Assembly: GCF_036226885.1 (NCBI RefSeq)
Contig: NZ_CP109027.1
Coordinates: 7,316,001 to 7,380,000, forward strand
Direction: 5' to 3'
DNA from: Streptomyces sp. NBC_00663
GTDB taxonomy: Bacteria; Actinomycetota; Actinomycetes; Streptomycetales; Streptomycetaceae
Length of the DNA stretch: 64,000 nt
Each line of letters begins with the position of its first letter. Position 1 is the first letter of the stretch. The position numbers were made by a program, and so were the translations under genes. Positions 28,732 through 37,550 of this stretch are shown here, one piece after another. The notes below the pieces were generated by a model. It ran no database searches, was not told the origin of the DNA, and saw only the letters and a program-made list of their open reading frames with translations.

Positions 28732-29744
28732 TTCGCCGCCGCCTTCTTGGCCGGGGCGCGCTTGACGGCCGTCTTCTTCGGGGGAGCGGGTGCTTCCTCG
28801 ACGACAGCGGGCACCGGAGCCGGATTCAGCTTCTCCACCCCGAACCGCAGCGCGGACGCGTACGTGTCGTCCGGGTCGAGGCGCCGCAGCTCCTCCGCGA
28901 TCAGCTCGGCCGTCTCCCGCCGCTTGAGCGCCACCGCACGGTCCGGCTGGCCCTCGATGGACAGCGTCGCCAGGGCGCCGTCCGCACGGTCGAGGACGAT
29001 CGGGCCGTGGCTGGTGTCCATACGGACCGCGGTCAGGCCGGGGCCGTTGGACAGCGAGCGCTTCACCGGCACGTCCAGCCGGTCCGCGAGCCACATGGCA
29101 AGCAGCTCACAGCTCGGGTTGAACTCCTCGCCCTCCACCTCGACGCCCTTGACGTCCACGGTGACCTGGTCGAGGGCCGCCGCCAGCATCGAGCGCCAGG
29201 GCGTGATGCGGGTCCAGGACAGGTCGGTGTCGCCGGGCGTGTAGGCGTCGGCGCGGGCGCCCAGGTCCCGTACCGGCTGCTCGGAGGCGTAGGTGTCGGT
29301 GACCCGGCGCTGGGCGAGCGCGCCCAGCGGGTCCTTCGCCGGGTCGAGGGGCGCGTCCACCGGCCACCAGACGACCACCGGGGCGTCCGGCAGCAGCAGC
29401 GGCAGGACCACCGACTGGGCGTGGTGGACGACGTCGCCGTACAGCCGCAGCACGACCGTCTCGCCGGTGCCCGCGTCCGCGCCCACCCGCACCTCGGCGT
29501 CCAGGCGGGACTGCGTACGGTCGCGGGGTGAGCGCGAGACGCGCTTGATGACCACCAGCGTGCGCGAGGGGTGCTCGCGCGACGCGTCGTTGGCGGCCCT
29601 CAGGGCGTCGTACGCGTTCTCCTCGTCCGTGACGATGACCAGCGTGAGCACCATGCCGACGGCCGGGGTGCCGATGGCCCGACGGCCCTTGACCAGCGCC
29701 TTGTTGATCTTGCTGGCGGTGGTGTCCGTGAGGTCTGTCTTCAT
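28728..29744 (-). CDS. opcA: Glucose-6-phosphate dehydrogenase assembly protein OpcA
   Basis: OpcA, needed for full activity of G6PDH in cyanobacteria and actinobacteria; 338 aa. Recognised by NDASREHPSRTLVVIKR, VVLPLLLPDAPVVVWWP, DLSWTRITPWRSMLAAALDQ and its fixed place between zwf and pgl. The last 25 residues are Lys/Ala/Pro-rich (PPKKTAVKRAPAKKAAAK), a milder version of the tail on UvrA here. It overlaps zwf (ATGA) and pgl (GTGA). Confidence 0.96.
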   Translation of the reverse strand: MKTDLTDTTASKINKALVKGRRAIGTPAVGMVLTLVIVTDEENAYDALRAANDASREHPSRTLVVIKRVSRSPRDRTQSRLDAEVRVGADAGTGETVVLRLYGDVVHHAQSVVLPLLLPDAPVVVWWPVDAPLDPAKDPLGALAQRRVTDTYASEQPVRDLGARADAYTPGDTDLSWTRITPWRSMLAAALDQVTVDVKGVEVEGEEFNPSCELLAMWLADRLDVPVKRSLSNGPGLTAVRMDTSHGPIVLDRADGALATLSIEGQPDRAVALKRRETAELIAEELRRLDPDDTYASALRFGVEKLNPAPVPAVVEEAPAPPKKTAVKRAPAKKAAAK

Positions 29745-31264
29745 GGCCGGCGCCAGCTCCGTCCCTCTCGTGCGAGCATTTCGTCCGCCTCGACCGGCCC
29801 CCAGGTGCCGGACGGGTACTGGGCCGGCTTGCCGTGCTTGTCCCAGTACTGCTCGATCGGGTCGAGGATCTTCCAGGACAGCTCGACCTCCTCCGTGCGC
29901 GGGAAGAGGTTCGAGTCGCCGAGCAGCACATCGAGGATCAGCCGCTCGTACGCCTCGGGCGAGGACTCCGTGAAGGACTCGCCGTACGCGAAGTCCATCG
30001 ACACGTCCCGGATCTCCATGGACGTACCGGGGACCTTGGAGCCGAAGCGGACCGTGATGCCCTCGTCCGGCTGGACGCGGATGACGATCGCGTTCTGCCC
30101 GAGTTCCTCGGTGGCCGTGGAGTCGAAGGGGGAGTGCGGGGCCCGCTGGAAGACGACCGCGATCTCCGTGACCCGGCGGCCGAGCCGCTTGCCGGTGCGC
30201 AGATAGAAGGGGACGCCCGCCCAGCGGCGGTTGTCGACCTCCAGCTTGATCGCGGCGTACGTGTCGGTCTTCGACTTGGCGTCGATGCCCTCCTCCTGGA
30301 GGTAACCGACCGCCTGCTCGCCACCCTGCCAGCCCTCGGCGTACTGACCGCGGACGGTGTCCCGGCCCAGGTCCTTCGGCAGCCGTACCGCGCCGAGCAC
30401 CTTGGTCTTCTCGGCGGCCAGCGCGTCCGCGTCGAAGGAGGACGGCTCCTCCATGGCGGTGAGCGCCATGAGCTGGAGGAGGTGGTTCTGGATGACGTCA
30501 CGGGCCGCGCCGATGCCGTCGTAGTAGCCCGCGCGACCGCCGATGCCGATGTCCTCGGCCATCGTGATCTGCACGTGGTCCACGTAGGACCGGTTCCAGA
30601 TCGGCTCGAACATCTGGTTGGCGAAGCGGAGCGCCAGGATGTTCTGGACGGTCTCCTTGCCCAGATAGTGGTCGATGCGGAAGACCTGGTCCGAGCCGAA
30701 GACCTCGTGGACGACCTTGTTGAGGTCCTCGGCCGACTTCAGGTCGTGGCCGAACGGCTTCTCGATGACCGCGCGCCGCCAGGAACCGGAGGACTGGTCG
30801 GCGAGGCCGTGCTTCTTCAGCTGCTGGATGACCACCGGGAAGGAGCGCGGCGGCACCGACAGATAGAAGGCGAAGTTGCCGCCCGTGCCCTGTGCCTTGT
30901 CGAGCTCCTCGATGGTGCCGCGCAGCCGCTCGAACGCGTCGTCGTCGTCGAAGGTGCCCTGGACGAAGCGCATCCCCTGGATGAGCTGCTGCCAGACCTC
31001 CTCACGGAACGGCGTACGGGCGTGCGCCTTGACGGCGTCGTGGACCTCGGCGGCGAAGTCCTCGTGCTCCCACTCGCGGCGTGCGAAGCCGACCAGTGAG
31101 AAGCCCGGCGGCAACAGACCCCGGTTCGCGAGGTCGTACACGGCGGGCATGAGCTTCTTCCGGGACAAATCGCCCGTGACGCCGAAGATGACCAGGCCCG
31201 ACGGCCCCGCGATACGCGGGAGCCGTCGGTCGGCGGGGTCACGCAGCGGGTTGCTGCTCGACAA
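29741..31264 (-). CDS. zwf: Glucose-6-phosphate 1-dehydrogenase
   Basis: NADP-linked entry enzyme of the oxidative pentose-phosphate pathway, 507 aa. GVTGDLSRKKLMPAVYDL is the nucleotide-binding N-terminus, RIDHYLGKETVQNI the substrate-binding/catalytic block, and IEKPFGHDLKSA another conserved block. The likely start is the rare TTG at 31264 (reading MSSSNPLRDP), supported by GGAGGG upstream and only 3 nt between it and the tal stop; this matters because no other start in the frame lies close to the conserved N-terminus. Coupled to opcA by a 4-nt overlap. Confidence 0.97.
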   Translation of the reverse strand: MSSSNPLRDPADRRLPRIAGPSGLVIFGVTGDLSRKKLMPAVYDLANRGLLPPGFSLVGFARREWEHEDFAAEVHDAVKAHARTPFREEVWQQLIQGMRFVQGTFDDDDAFERLRGTIEELDKAQGTGGNFAFYLSVPPRSFPVVIQQLKKHGLADQSSGSWRRAVIEKPFGHDLKSAEDLNKVVHEVFGSDQVFRIDHYLGKETVQNILALRFANQMFEPIWNRSYVDHVQITMAEDIGIGGRAGYYDGIGAARDVIQNHLLQLMALTAMEEPSSFDADALAAEKTKVLGAVRLPKDLGRDTVRGQYAEGWQGGEQAVGYLQEEGIDAKSKTDTYAAIKLEVDNRRWAGVPFYLRTGKRLGRRVTEIAVVFQRAPHSPFDSTATEELGQNAIVIRVQPDEGITVRFGSKVPGTSMEIRDVSMDFAYGESFTESSPEAYERLILDVLLGDSNLFPRTEEVELSWKILDPIEQYWDKHGKPAQYPSGTWGPVEADEMLAREGRSWRRP

Positions 31265-31267
31265 GGT

Positions 31268-32386
31268 TTAGCCCTCCGAGGGTGCGAGGCGCTCCAGCTC
31301 CGCCTCGGTCGACTTGAGCAGGTCGTTCCAGGACGCCTCGAACTTCTCGACGCCTTCGTCCTCCAGCAGCTGCACGACCTCGTTGTAGGAGATCCCGAGC
31401 TTCTCCACCGCGTCGATCTCGGCGCGGGACTGGTCGTAGGTACCGGCCACGGCGTTGCCGCGGATCTCGCCGCTCTCCTCGGTGGCCTGGAGGGTGGCCT
31501 CCGGCATGGTGTTCACCGTGTTGGGCGCGACGAGCTCGTCGACGTAGAGGGTCGCCTTGTAGGCGGGGTCCTTCACGCCGGTCGAGGCCCACAGCGGGCG
31601 CTGCTTGTTGGCCTGCGCCTTGTCGAGGGCGGCCCAGCGGTCGGAGGAGAAGACCTCCTCGTACGCCTCGTAGGCGAGCCGCGCGTTGGCGACACCGGCC
31701 TTGCCGCGGGCGGCCTTGGCCTCGTCGGTGCCGAGCGCGTCGAGCCGCTTGTCGATCTCGGTGTCCACGCGGGACACGAAGAAGGACGCCACCGAGTGGA
31801 TCAGAGAGAGGTCGAGGCCCTTGGCCTTGGCCTTCTCCAGACCGGCGAGGTACGCGTCCATGACCTCGCGGTAGCGCTCCAGCGAGAAGATCAGCGTGAC
31901 GTTGACGCTGATGCCGTTGCCGATCACCTCGGTGATGGCCGGCAGGCCCGCCTTGGTGGCCGGGATCTTGATGAGGGTGTTGGGGCGGTCCACCAGCCAG
32001 GCCAGCTGCTTGGCCTCGGCGACCGTCGCCTTGGTGTGGTGGGCCAGGCGCGGGTCGACCTCGATCGACACGCGGCCGTCCTGGCCGCCGGTGGCGTCGA
32101 AGACCGGGCGCAGGATGTCGGCGGCGTCACGGACGTCCGCCGTCGTGATCATGCGGAGGGCCTCTTCGACGGTGACCTTGCGAGCGGCGAGGTCGGTGAG
32201 CTGCTGCTCGTAACCGTCGCCGCTGCTGATCGCCTTCTGGAAGATCGACGGGTTGGTGGTGACGCCCACGACGTGCTGCTGGTCGATCAGTTCGGCGAGG
32301 TTGCCGGACGTGATCCGCTTGCGCGACAGGTCGTCCAGCCAGATCGCGACGCCTTCTTCGGAGAGGCGCTTGAGTGCGTCTGTCAT
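31268..32386 (-). CDS. tal: Transaldolase
   Basis: Transfers a dihydroxyacetone unit between sugar phosphates in the non-oxidative pentose-phosphate branch; 372 aa, the longer actinobacterial class. GVTTNPSIFQKAI is the family N-terminal motif and Lys140 in NTLIKIPAT is the Schiff-base lysine. ATG has TAGGAGAT upstream. It lies 33 bp after tkt and 3 bp before zwf. Confidence 0.97.
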   Translation of the reverse strand: MTDALKRLSEEGVAIWLDDLSRKRITSGNLAELIDQQHVVGVTTNPSIFQKAISSGDGYEQQLTDLAARKVTVEEALRMITTADVRDAADILRPVFDATGGQDGRVSIEVDPRLAHHTKATVAEAKQLAWLVDRPNTLIKIPATKAGLPAITEVIGNGISVNVTLIFSLERYREVMDAYLAGLEKAKAKGLDLSLIHSVASFFVSRVDTEIDKRLDALGTDEAKAARGKAGVANARLAYEAYEEVFSSDRWAALDKAQANKQRPLWASTGVKDPAYKATLYVDELVAPNTVNTMPEATLQATEESGEIRGNAVAGTYDQSRAEIDAVEKLGISYNEVVQLLEDEGVEKFEASWNDLLKSTEAELERLAPSEG

Positions 32387-32419
32387 GGAATTACATCTCC
32401 TACGTGTCGTATGTCAGCG

Positions 32420-34507
32420 TCAGCGCTGGGCGGCGGCCAGGGATTCCCGGGCCTTCGCGGCCACGTTCTCCGCAGTGAAACCGAACTCCTGGAAGAGGAC
32501 CTTGCCGTCGGCCGAAGCACCGAAGTGCTCCAGGGAAACGATGCGGCCCGCGTCCCCGACGTACTTGTGCCAGGTCAGCCCGATACCGGCCTCGACCGCG
32601 ACACGCGCCTTGACGGCGGGCGGCAGGACGCTGTCCCGGTACCCCTGGTCCTGCTCCTCGAACCACTCCACGCACGGCATGGACACGACGCGCGTGGGCA
32701 CACCGTCGGCCTCCAGCTGCTCGCGCGCCTCGACGGCGACGTGCACCTCGGAACCGGTGGCGATCAGGACGACCTCGGGAGCGCCGGTGGACGCCTCGAA
32801 CAGGACGTATCCGCCCTTGACCGCGTCCTCGTTGGACTCGTACGTCGGCACGCCCTGGCGGGTCAGCGCGAGGCCGTGCGGGGCGCCCTTGCCGAAGACC
32901 TTCGTCCAGCGCTTGAGGATCTCGCGCCAGGCGATGGCGGTCTCGTTGGCGTCGGCCGGGCGGACCACGTTCAGACCCGGGATGGCGCGCAGCGAGGCGA
33001 GGTGCTCGACCGGCTGGTGCGTCGGGCCGTCCTCACCGAGACCGATGGAGTCGTGCGTCCACACGTACGTCACCGGCAGGTGCATCAGCGCCGACAGCCG
33101 CACGGCGTTGCGCATGTAGTCGGAGAACACGAGGAACGTGCCGCCGTAGATACGGGTGTTGCCGTGCAGCGCGATGCCGTTCATCTCCGCGGCCATGGAG
33201 TGCTCGCGGATGCCGAAGTGGATCGTGCGGCCGTACGGGCTCGCCTCCGGCAGCGGGTTGTCCGCCGGCAGGAAGGACGAGTCCTTGTCGATCGTGGTGT
33301 TGTTCGAGCCGGCGAGGTCGGCGGAGCCGCCCCACAGCTCGGGGATCACCGCGCCGAGGGCCTGGAGCACCTTGCCGGACGCGGCACGCGTGGCGACACC
33401 CTTGCCGGGCTCGAAGACGGGGAGCTTGTCCTCCCAGCCCTTGGGCAGCTCGCCGGCGGCGATCCGGTCGAACTCGGCGGCGCGCTCGGCGTTGTTGTTG
33501 CGCCACTCCTGGAGCTGCTTCTCCCACTCGGCCTTGGCCTGGCGGCCACGGTCGAGGGCCTGACGCGTGTGGGAGATGACCTCGTCCGAGACCTCGAAGG
33601 ACTGCTCCGGGTCGAAGCCGAGGACGCGCTTGGTGGCGGCCACCTCGTCGTCGCCGAGCGCCGAGCCGTGGGCGGCCTCGGTGTTCTGCGCGTTCGGGGC
33701 GGGCCAGGCGATGATCGAGCGCATCGCGATGAAGGACGGCTTGTCCGTCACCTGCTTCGCGGCCTCGATGGCGTTGTAGAGGGCGTGCGGGTCGAGGTCG
33801 CCGTCCGGCTTCGGGGCGACCCGCTGGACGTGCCAGCCGTACGCCTCGTACCGCTTGACGGTGTCCTCGGAGACGGCCGTCTCGGTGTCGCCCTCGATCG
33901 AGATGTGGTTGTCGTCCCACAGCAGGACCAGGTTGCCGAGCTTCTGGTGGCCGGCCAGCGAGGACGCCTCGGCGGAGATGCCCTCCTGGAGGCAGCCGTC
34001 ACCGGCGATGGCGTACACGAAGTGGTCGAACGGGGACTCGCCCTCGGCGGCCTCCGGGTCGAACAGACCGCGCTCGTAGCGGGCGGCCATGGCCATGCCC
34101 ACCGCGTTGGCGACACCCTGGCCCAGCGGGCCGGTCGTCGTCTCGACGCCCTTGGTGTGGCCGTACTCCGGGTGACCGGGGGTCTTCGAGCCCCACGTCC
34201 GGAACGCCTTCAGGTCGTCCAGCTCAAGGCCGAAACCGGCCAGGTAGAGCTGGGTGTAGAGGGTCAGGGACGAGTGGCCCGCGGACAGCACGAACCGGTC
34301 GCGTCCGACCCACTCGGGGTCGGCGGGGTCGTGCCGCATCACCTTCTGGAAGAGGGTGTACGCGGCAGGCGCCAGGCTCATCGCCGTACCGGGATGGCCG
34401 TTGCCGACCTTCTGTACGGCATCGGCGGCCAGGACGCGGGCGGTGTCGACGGCCCGCTGGTCCAACTCGGTCCACTCGAGGTCTGTGGTGGTCGGCTTGG
34501 TGCTCAC
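32420..34507 (-). CDS. tkt: Transketolase
   Basis: Thiamine-diphosphate enzyme of the non-oxidative pentose-phosphate pathway, 695 aa. VGNGHPGTAMSLAPAAY, the ThDP motif region AGDGCLQEGISAEASSLAGH...LVLLWDDN, the catalytic-His block IRFGIREHSM-like (HFGIREHSMAAEMNG), and DSIGLGEDGPTHQPVEHLA are all intact. GTG start; first gene of the operon. Its promoter should lie in the 430-bp divergent spacer shared with ctaB. Confidence 0.98.
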   Translation of the reverse strand: MSTKPTTTDLEWTELDQRAVDTARVLAADAVQKVGNGHPGTAMSLAPAAYTLFQKVMRHDPADPEWVGRDRFVLSAGHSSLTLYTQLYLAGFGLELDDLKAFRTWGSKTPGHPEYGHTKGVETTTGPLGQGVANAVGMAMAARYERGLFDPEAAEGESPFDHFVYAIAGDGCLQEGISAEASSLAGHQKLGNLVLLWDDNHISIEGDTETAVSEDTVKRYEAYGWHVQRVAPKPDGDLDPHALYNAIEAAKQVTDKPSFIAMRSIIAWPAPNAQNTEAAHGSALGDDEVAATKRVLGFDPEQSFEVSDEVISHTRQALDRGRQAKAEWEKQLQEWRNNNAERAAEFDRIAAGELPKGWEDKLPVFEPGKGVATRAASGKVLQALGAVIPELWGGSADLAGSNNTTIDKDSSFLPADNPLPEASPYGRTIHFGIREHSMAAEMNGIALHGNTRIYGGTFLVFSDYMRNAVRLSALMHLPVTYVWTHDSIGLGEDGPTHQPVEHLASLRAIPGLNVVRPADANETAIAWREILKRWTKVFGKGAPHGLALTRQGVPTYESNEDAVKGGYVLFEASTGAPEVVLIATGSEVHVAVEAREQLEADGVPTRVVSMPCVEWFEEQDQGYRDSVLPPAVKARVAVEAGIGLTWHKYVGDAGRIVSLEHFGASADGKVLFQEFGFTAENVAAKARESLAAAQR

Positions 34508-34937
34508 CCTGGGTCAGGGCTCCTCTCCACATGTCAGGCATGTCGAATGCCGGTGCTTCGGGCGCCCCGGCCGTTGTCGAGCCTACCCCCGTAAGTACGT
34601 GCGTTTTTTCGACTCAATCCAGACTGACGGGCCCTTCGAGGATCCGCCTCCCGACTGGCCCGAATCACGTTCGGCAACTGAATACGGCGCCGCTCGTTCG
34701 AGTGCTCAACCGAGTGTCGATCGGCTCTTCCGGAGGGCGCTCGACGGAGCGTCCGTCGGCTCGTTCGGCGCGTGCTCGCAGAGGCGTCCTTCCACTCATC
34801 CGGGGGCGCCTGCCAACACGACCCCACCCCCGCGAATGTCGGGGTATGGGCAACGTCTACAGTGGCGTGGTACGCGCGAGCCTTTACCGGGACTTCACAC
34901 GGGAGGGGTTTGCTGGGATGTCTCTGTAGGGGTGTGC
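34508..34937. other. Divergent promoter region between tkt and ctaB
   Basis: This 430-bp spacer contains no supportable gene. On the minus strand TAGGCT (34585-34580) could be a tkt -10. A perfect 17-bp palindrome CGACGGA-GCG-TCCGTCG lies at 34742-34758 near the middle and might bind a shared regulator. TACAGT at 34858-34863 could serve ctaB. A run of six T at 34604-34609 is unusual for this genome. No pair of -35/-10 boxes is convincing. Confidence 0.45.
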
Positions 34938-35885
34938 GTGACGGCCGTCGAATCCCGTCCAGCCGGTGTGCTGGGGGAGAGCAAGCGCTCGAGTCACCGG
35001 CCGTTCGGGGCCCGTGTCAAGGCATTCGTGGCGCTGACCAAGCCGCGGATCATCGAGCTCCTGCTCATCACCACCGTTCCGGTGATGTTCCTCGCCGAGC
35101 AGGGGGTGCCCGATCTGACGCTGGTGCTTCTCACCTGCGTCGGCGGCTACCTGTCGGCGGGCGGCGCCAACGCGCTGAACATGTACATCGACCGGGACAT
35201 CGACGCCCTGATGGACCGCACCTCGCAGCGTCCGCTGGTCACCGGCATGGTGTCGCCGCGCGAGTGCCTGGCCTTCGGCATCAGCCTCGCGGTCGTCTCG
35301 ACGCTGCTGTTCGGGCTGACCGTCAACTGGCTGTCGGCCTGGCTGTCCCTCGGCGCGCTGCTCTTCTATGTCGTCGTCTACACGATGATCCTCAAGCGCC
35401 GCACCTCGCAGAACATCGTGTGGGGCGGCATCGCCGGCTGTATGCCGGTCCTGATCGGCTGGTCGGCGGTGACGAACTCGCTCACCTGGGCGCCGGTCAT
35501 CCTCTTCCTGGTCATCTTCTTCTGGACGCCGCCGCACTACTGGCCGCTGTCCATGAAGGTGAAGGAGGACTACGCGCGCGTGGGCGTGCCCATGCTGCCG
35601 GTCATCGCCTCCAACAAGACGGTCGCCAAGCAGATCGTCCTCTACAGCTGGGTGATGGTCGCTGTCTCCCTGCTCCTGACGCCCCTCGGGTACACCGGCT
35701 GGTTCTACACGCTGGTCGCCCTGGTCGCGGGCGGCTGGTGGCTGTGGGAGGCGCACGCGTTGCAGAACCGCGCGAAGGCGGAGGTGACGGGCGGGAAGCT
35801 CAAGGAGATGCGCCTGTTCCACTGGTCGATCACCTATGTCTCGCTGCTCTTCGTGGCGATCGCGGTCGACCCCTTCCTGCGCTAG
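34938..35885 (+). CDS. ctaB: Protoheme IX farnesyltransferase (heme O synthase)
   Basis: Integral membrane UbiA-family enzyme that adds farnesyl to heme B, giving heme O for cytochrome oxidase; 315 aa, about nine helices. VALTKPRIIELLLITTVPVMF, NMYIDRDIDALMDRTSQRPLV (the N/DxxxD prenyl-diphosphate motif), MILKRRTSQNIVWGGIAGCMPVLIG and FFWTPPHYWPLSM are classic CtaB blocks. GTG at 34938 has GTAGGGG upstream and begins shortly before the conserved region, so longer in-frame extensions are rejected. It works with ctaA at 39265, about 4 kb away. Confidence 0.96.
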   Translation: MTAVESRPAGVLGESKRSSHRPFGARVKAFVALTKPRIIELLLITTVPVMFLAEQGVPDLTLVLLTCVGGYLSAGGANALNMYIDRDIDALMDRTSQRPLVTGMVSPRECLAFGISLAVVSTLLFGLTVNWLSAWLSLGALLFYVVVYTMILKRRTSQNIVWGGIAGCMPVLIGWSAVTNSLTWAPVILFLVIFFWTPPHYWPLSMKVKEDYARVGVPMLPVIASNKTVAKQIVLYSWVMVAVSLLLTPLGYTGWFYTLVALVAGGWWLWEAHALQNRAKAEVTGGKLKEMRLFHWSITYVSLLFVAIAVDPFLR

Positions 35886-35965
35886 CGGTGGACGGGTCGC
35901 TCTGAGGCAAGGGTCACGCACCCCGCCCGTCGCCGAACGATCTACTCGTCGGTAGCATCCTGGCC

Positions 35966-36298
35966 ATGGCAGACACGCAGCAGGTTGACGCGAAGGCGGA
36001 CCGCAAGGCGGCCAAGCTCGCCAAGCAGATCACCGCCTTCTCCAAGGCACACGGCGGCGCCGAGGGCCAGGTGGCCTACATCGGCCAGACCGGCGCCCGG
36101 ATCGCCCTCGTCGGCGAGGACGGCAACTGGGGCAACCTGGTCGCCCCGACGTACGACATCGCCCGGAAGGCCGTCGAGAAGTCCGGCATCACCGTCCACG
36201 AGGACTTCGACGGCGAGTTCGCGGCGAAGGTGACGACCGGACGCTACGAGTGGACCCGCATGGCGGGCATCCAGGTGGGCGGCCCGAGCAACACCTGA
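35966..36298 (+). CDS. Small conserved hypothetical protein
   Basis: A soluble 110-aa protein with a basic N-terminal helix (DAKADRKAAKLAKQITAFSKAH) followed by alternating strands (GQVAYIGQTGARIALVGEDGNWGNLVA, GITVHEDFDGEFAAKV) and TGRYEWTRMAGIQVGG. I recognise no characterised family; it seems conserved at this place in Streptomyces. TAGCAT at about 35953-35958 lies immediately upstream, suggesting a very short or no leader. Codon use is like neighbouring core genes. Confidence 0.8.
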   Translation: MADTQQVDAKADRKAAKLAKQITAFSKAHGGAEGQVAYIGQTGARIALVGEDGNWGNLVAPTYDIARKAVEKSGITVHEDFDGEFAAKVTTGRYEWTRMAGIQVGGPSNT

Positions 36299-36340
36299 GG
36301 CACGCCGGTTTCGCACGGGGTGTGTCCGAGCAACACCTGA
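36284..36340 (+). repeat. Two direct 15-bp repeats at the end of the small hypothetical gene
   Basis: CCGAGCAACACCTGA occurs at 36284-36298, where it encodes the last residues and stop of the upstream gene, and again at 36326-36340, 42 bp later. It looks like a local duplication of the gene end; the second copy is now part of a hairpin loop. Confidence 0.8.
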
Positions 36341-36348
36341 CACCCCGT
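36315..36348 (+). terminator. Hairpin after the small hypothetical gene
   Basis: ACGGGGTGT (36315-36323) and ACACCCCGT (36340-36348) form a 9-bp stem with a 16-nt loop, 17 bp after the stop codon. Confidence 0.6.
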
Positions 36349-36397
36349 TCACCCGTTAGGCCCCGTAAGAGGACATGGTCCAGTCACGGGAGCCCGG

Positions 36398-37504
36398 ATG
36401 ATCGAAACGCCGTCCCTCGTGGACCAGTACTGCCACGGCGTACTGAGAACCGAGCTGGGCCTCGGCACCTTCGAGGCCCAGTTGGCCCGTACCGAGGGGC
36501 CACCCGCCCCCGGTACGACCCTGTTCGACACCCAGACCGGTTTCGCCGTACGCCGCTGGTGTCCACCCCTGCTCGGTCTCGAACCGCACTGTCCGCCCGC
36601 CCGTTATCTCGCCCGACGCCGTGAACTCGGCGTACTGGAGGCGGGCCGCAGACTGCTGCGCGGCAGCGGCATCACCACGTACCTCGTCGACGCGGGCCTG
36701 CCCGGCGATCTGACCGGCCCCGACGAGATGGCGGTGGCGTCGGACGCCGAGGCCCGCGAGATCGTGCGCCTGGAACTCCTCGCCGAACAGGTCGCCGACA
36801 CCTCCGGCACCGTCGAGTCCTTCCTCGCCAACCTCGCGGAATCCGTGCACGGGGCGGCCACCAGCGCGGTCGCCTTCACCTCGGTGGCGGGCGTACGGCA
36901 CGGACTGGCCCTCGCCCCCGAGCCGCCCGGCCCGGGCGAGGTGCGGGGCGCGGCCGGGCGGTGGCTCGCGAGCCGCCGGGTGGGCGGCGAACTGACCGAT
37001 CCCGTGCTGCTACGGCATCTGCTGTGGATCGCCGTCGCCTCGGGACTGCCCCTCCAACTGCACGCCGGGCTGGGTGAGCCCGGCCAGCGGATCGACCGCA
37101 CGGACCCGGTGCTGCTCACCGACTTCGTCCGCGCCACGGCGGGCCTCGGCACCGACCTGGTCCTGCTGCACGGCTACCCGTACCACCGCCACGCCGCCCA
37201 CCTCGCGGGCGTCTTCCCGCACGTCTACGCCGACTCGGGGGCCGCTCTCGTGCGTACGGGGGCCCGCGCGGCGACCGTCCTCGCCGAGATCCTGGAACTC
37301 GCCCCCTTCGGCAAGATCCTCTTCTCCAGTGGCGCCCAAGGGCTGCCCGAACTCCATGTCGTGGGCGCGCGGCTGTTCCGCGAGGCGCTCGGGCGGGTCC
37401 TCGGCACCTGGGTCGCCGAGGGCGCGTGGTCGCTCGCGGACGCCCAGCGGGTGGCGGGGCTGATCGCGGCGGGCAACGCGCGCAGGGTGTACGGGCTGGA
37501 GTGA
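36398..37504 (+). CDS. Amidohydrolase-superfamily protein
   Basis: A 368-aa metal-dependent hydrolase-like TIM-barrel protein resembling the amidohydrolase_2/FluG N-terminal group. VDQYCHGVL near the N-terminus takes the place of the first metal motif (one His, not HxH), LPLQLHAGLGEPG gives a strand-5 type His, LVLLHGYPYHRHAAHLA another, and YADSGA/FSSGAQGLPEL the late acidic-strand region. The reduced first motif suggests a one-metal or atypical site. Substrate unknown. It precedes the nucleotidyltransferase gene by 46 bp and may be co-transcribed with it. Confidence 0.75.
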   Translation: MIETPSLVDQYCHGVLRTELGLGTFEAQLARTEGPPAPGTTLFDTQTGFAVRRWCPPLLGLEPHCPPARYLARRRELGVLEAGRRLLRGSGITTYLVDAGLPGDLTGPDEMAVASDAEAREIVRLELLAEQVADTSGTVESFLANLAESVHGAATSAVAFTSVAGVRHGLALAPEPPGPGEVRGAAGRWLASRRVGGELTDPVLLRHLLWIAVASGLPLQLHAGLGEPGQRIDRTDPVLLTDFVRATAGLGTDLVLLHGYPYHRHAAHLAGVFPHVYADSGAALVRTGARAATVLAEILELAPFGKILFSSGAQGLPELHVVGARLFREALGRVLGTWVAEGAWSLADAQRVAGLIAAGNARRVYGLE

Positions 37505-37550
37505 CGTGTGCGGGGTGTACGGGCCCGGGCGCGCTGTACAGGATGGGGGA

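Noticed and set aside
34356..34937. In-frame upstream extension of ctaB by almost 200 codons
   Set aside because: It would overlap tkt and the divergent promoter, has no CtaB similarity, and GTG 34938 has a fitting ribosome-binding site.
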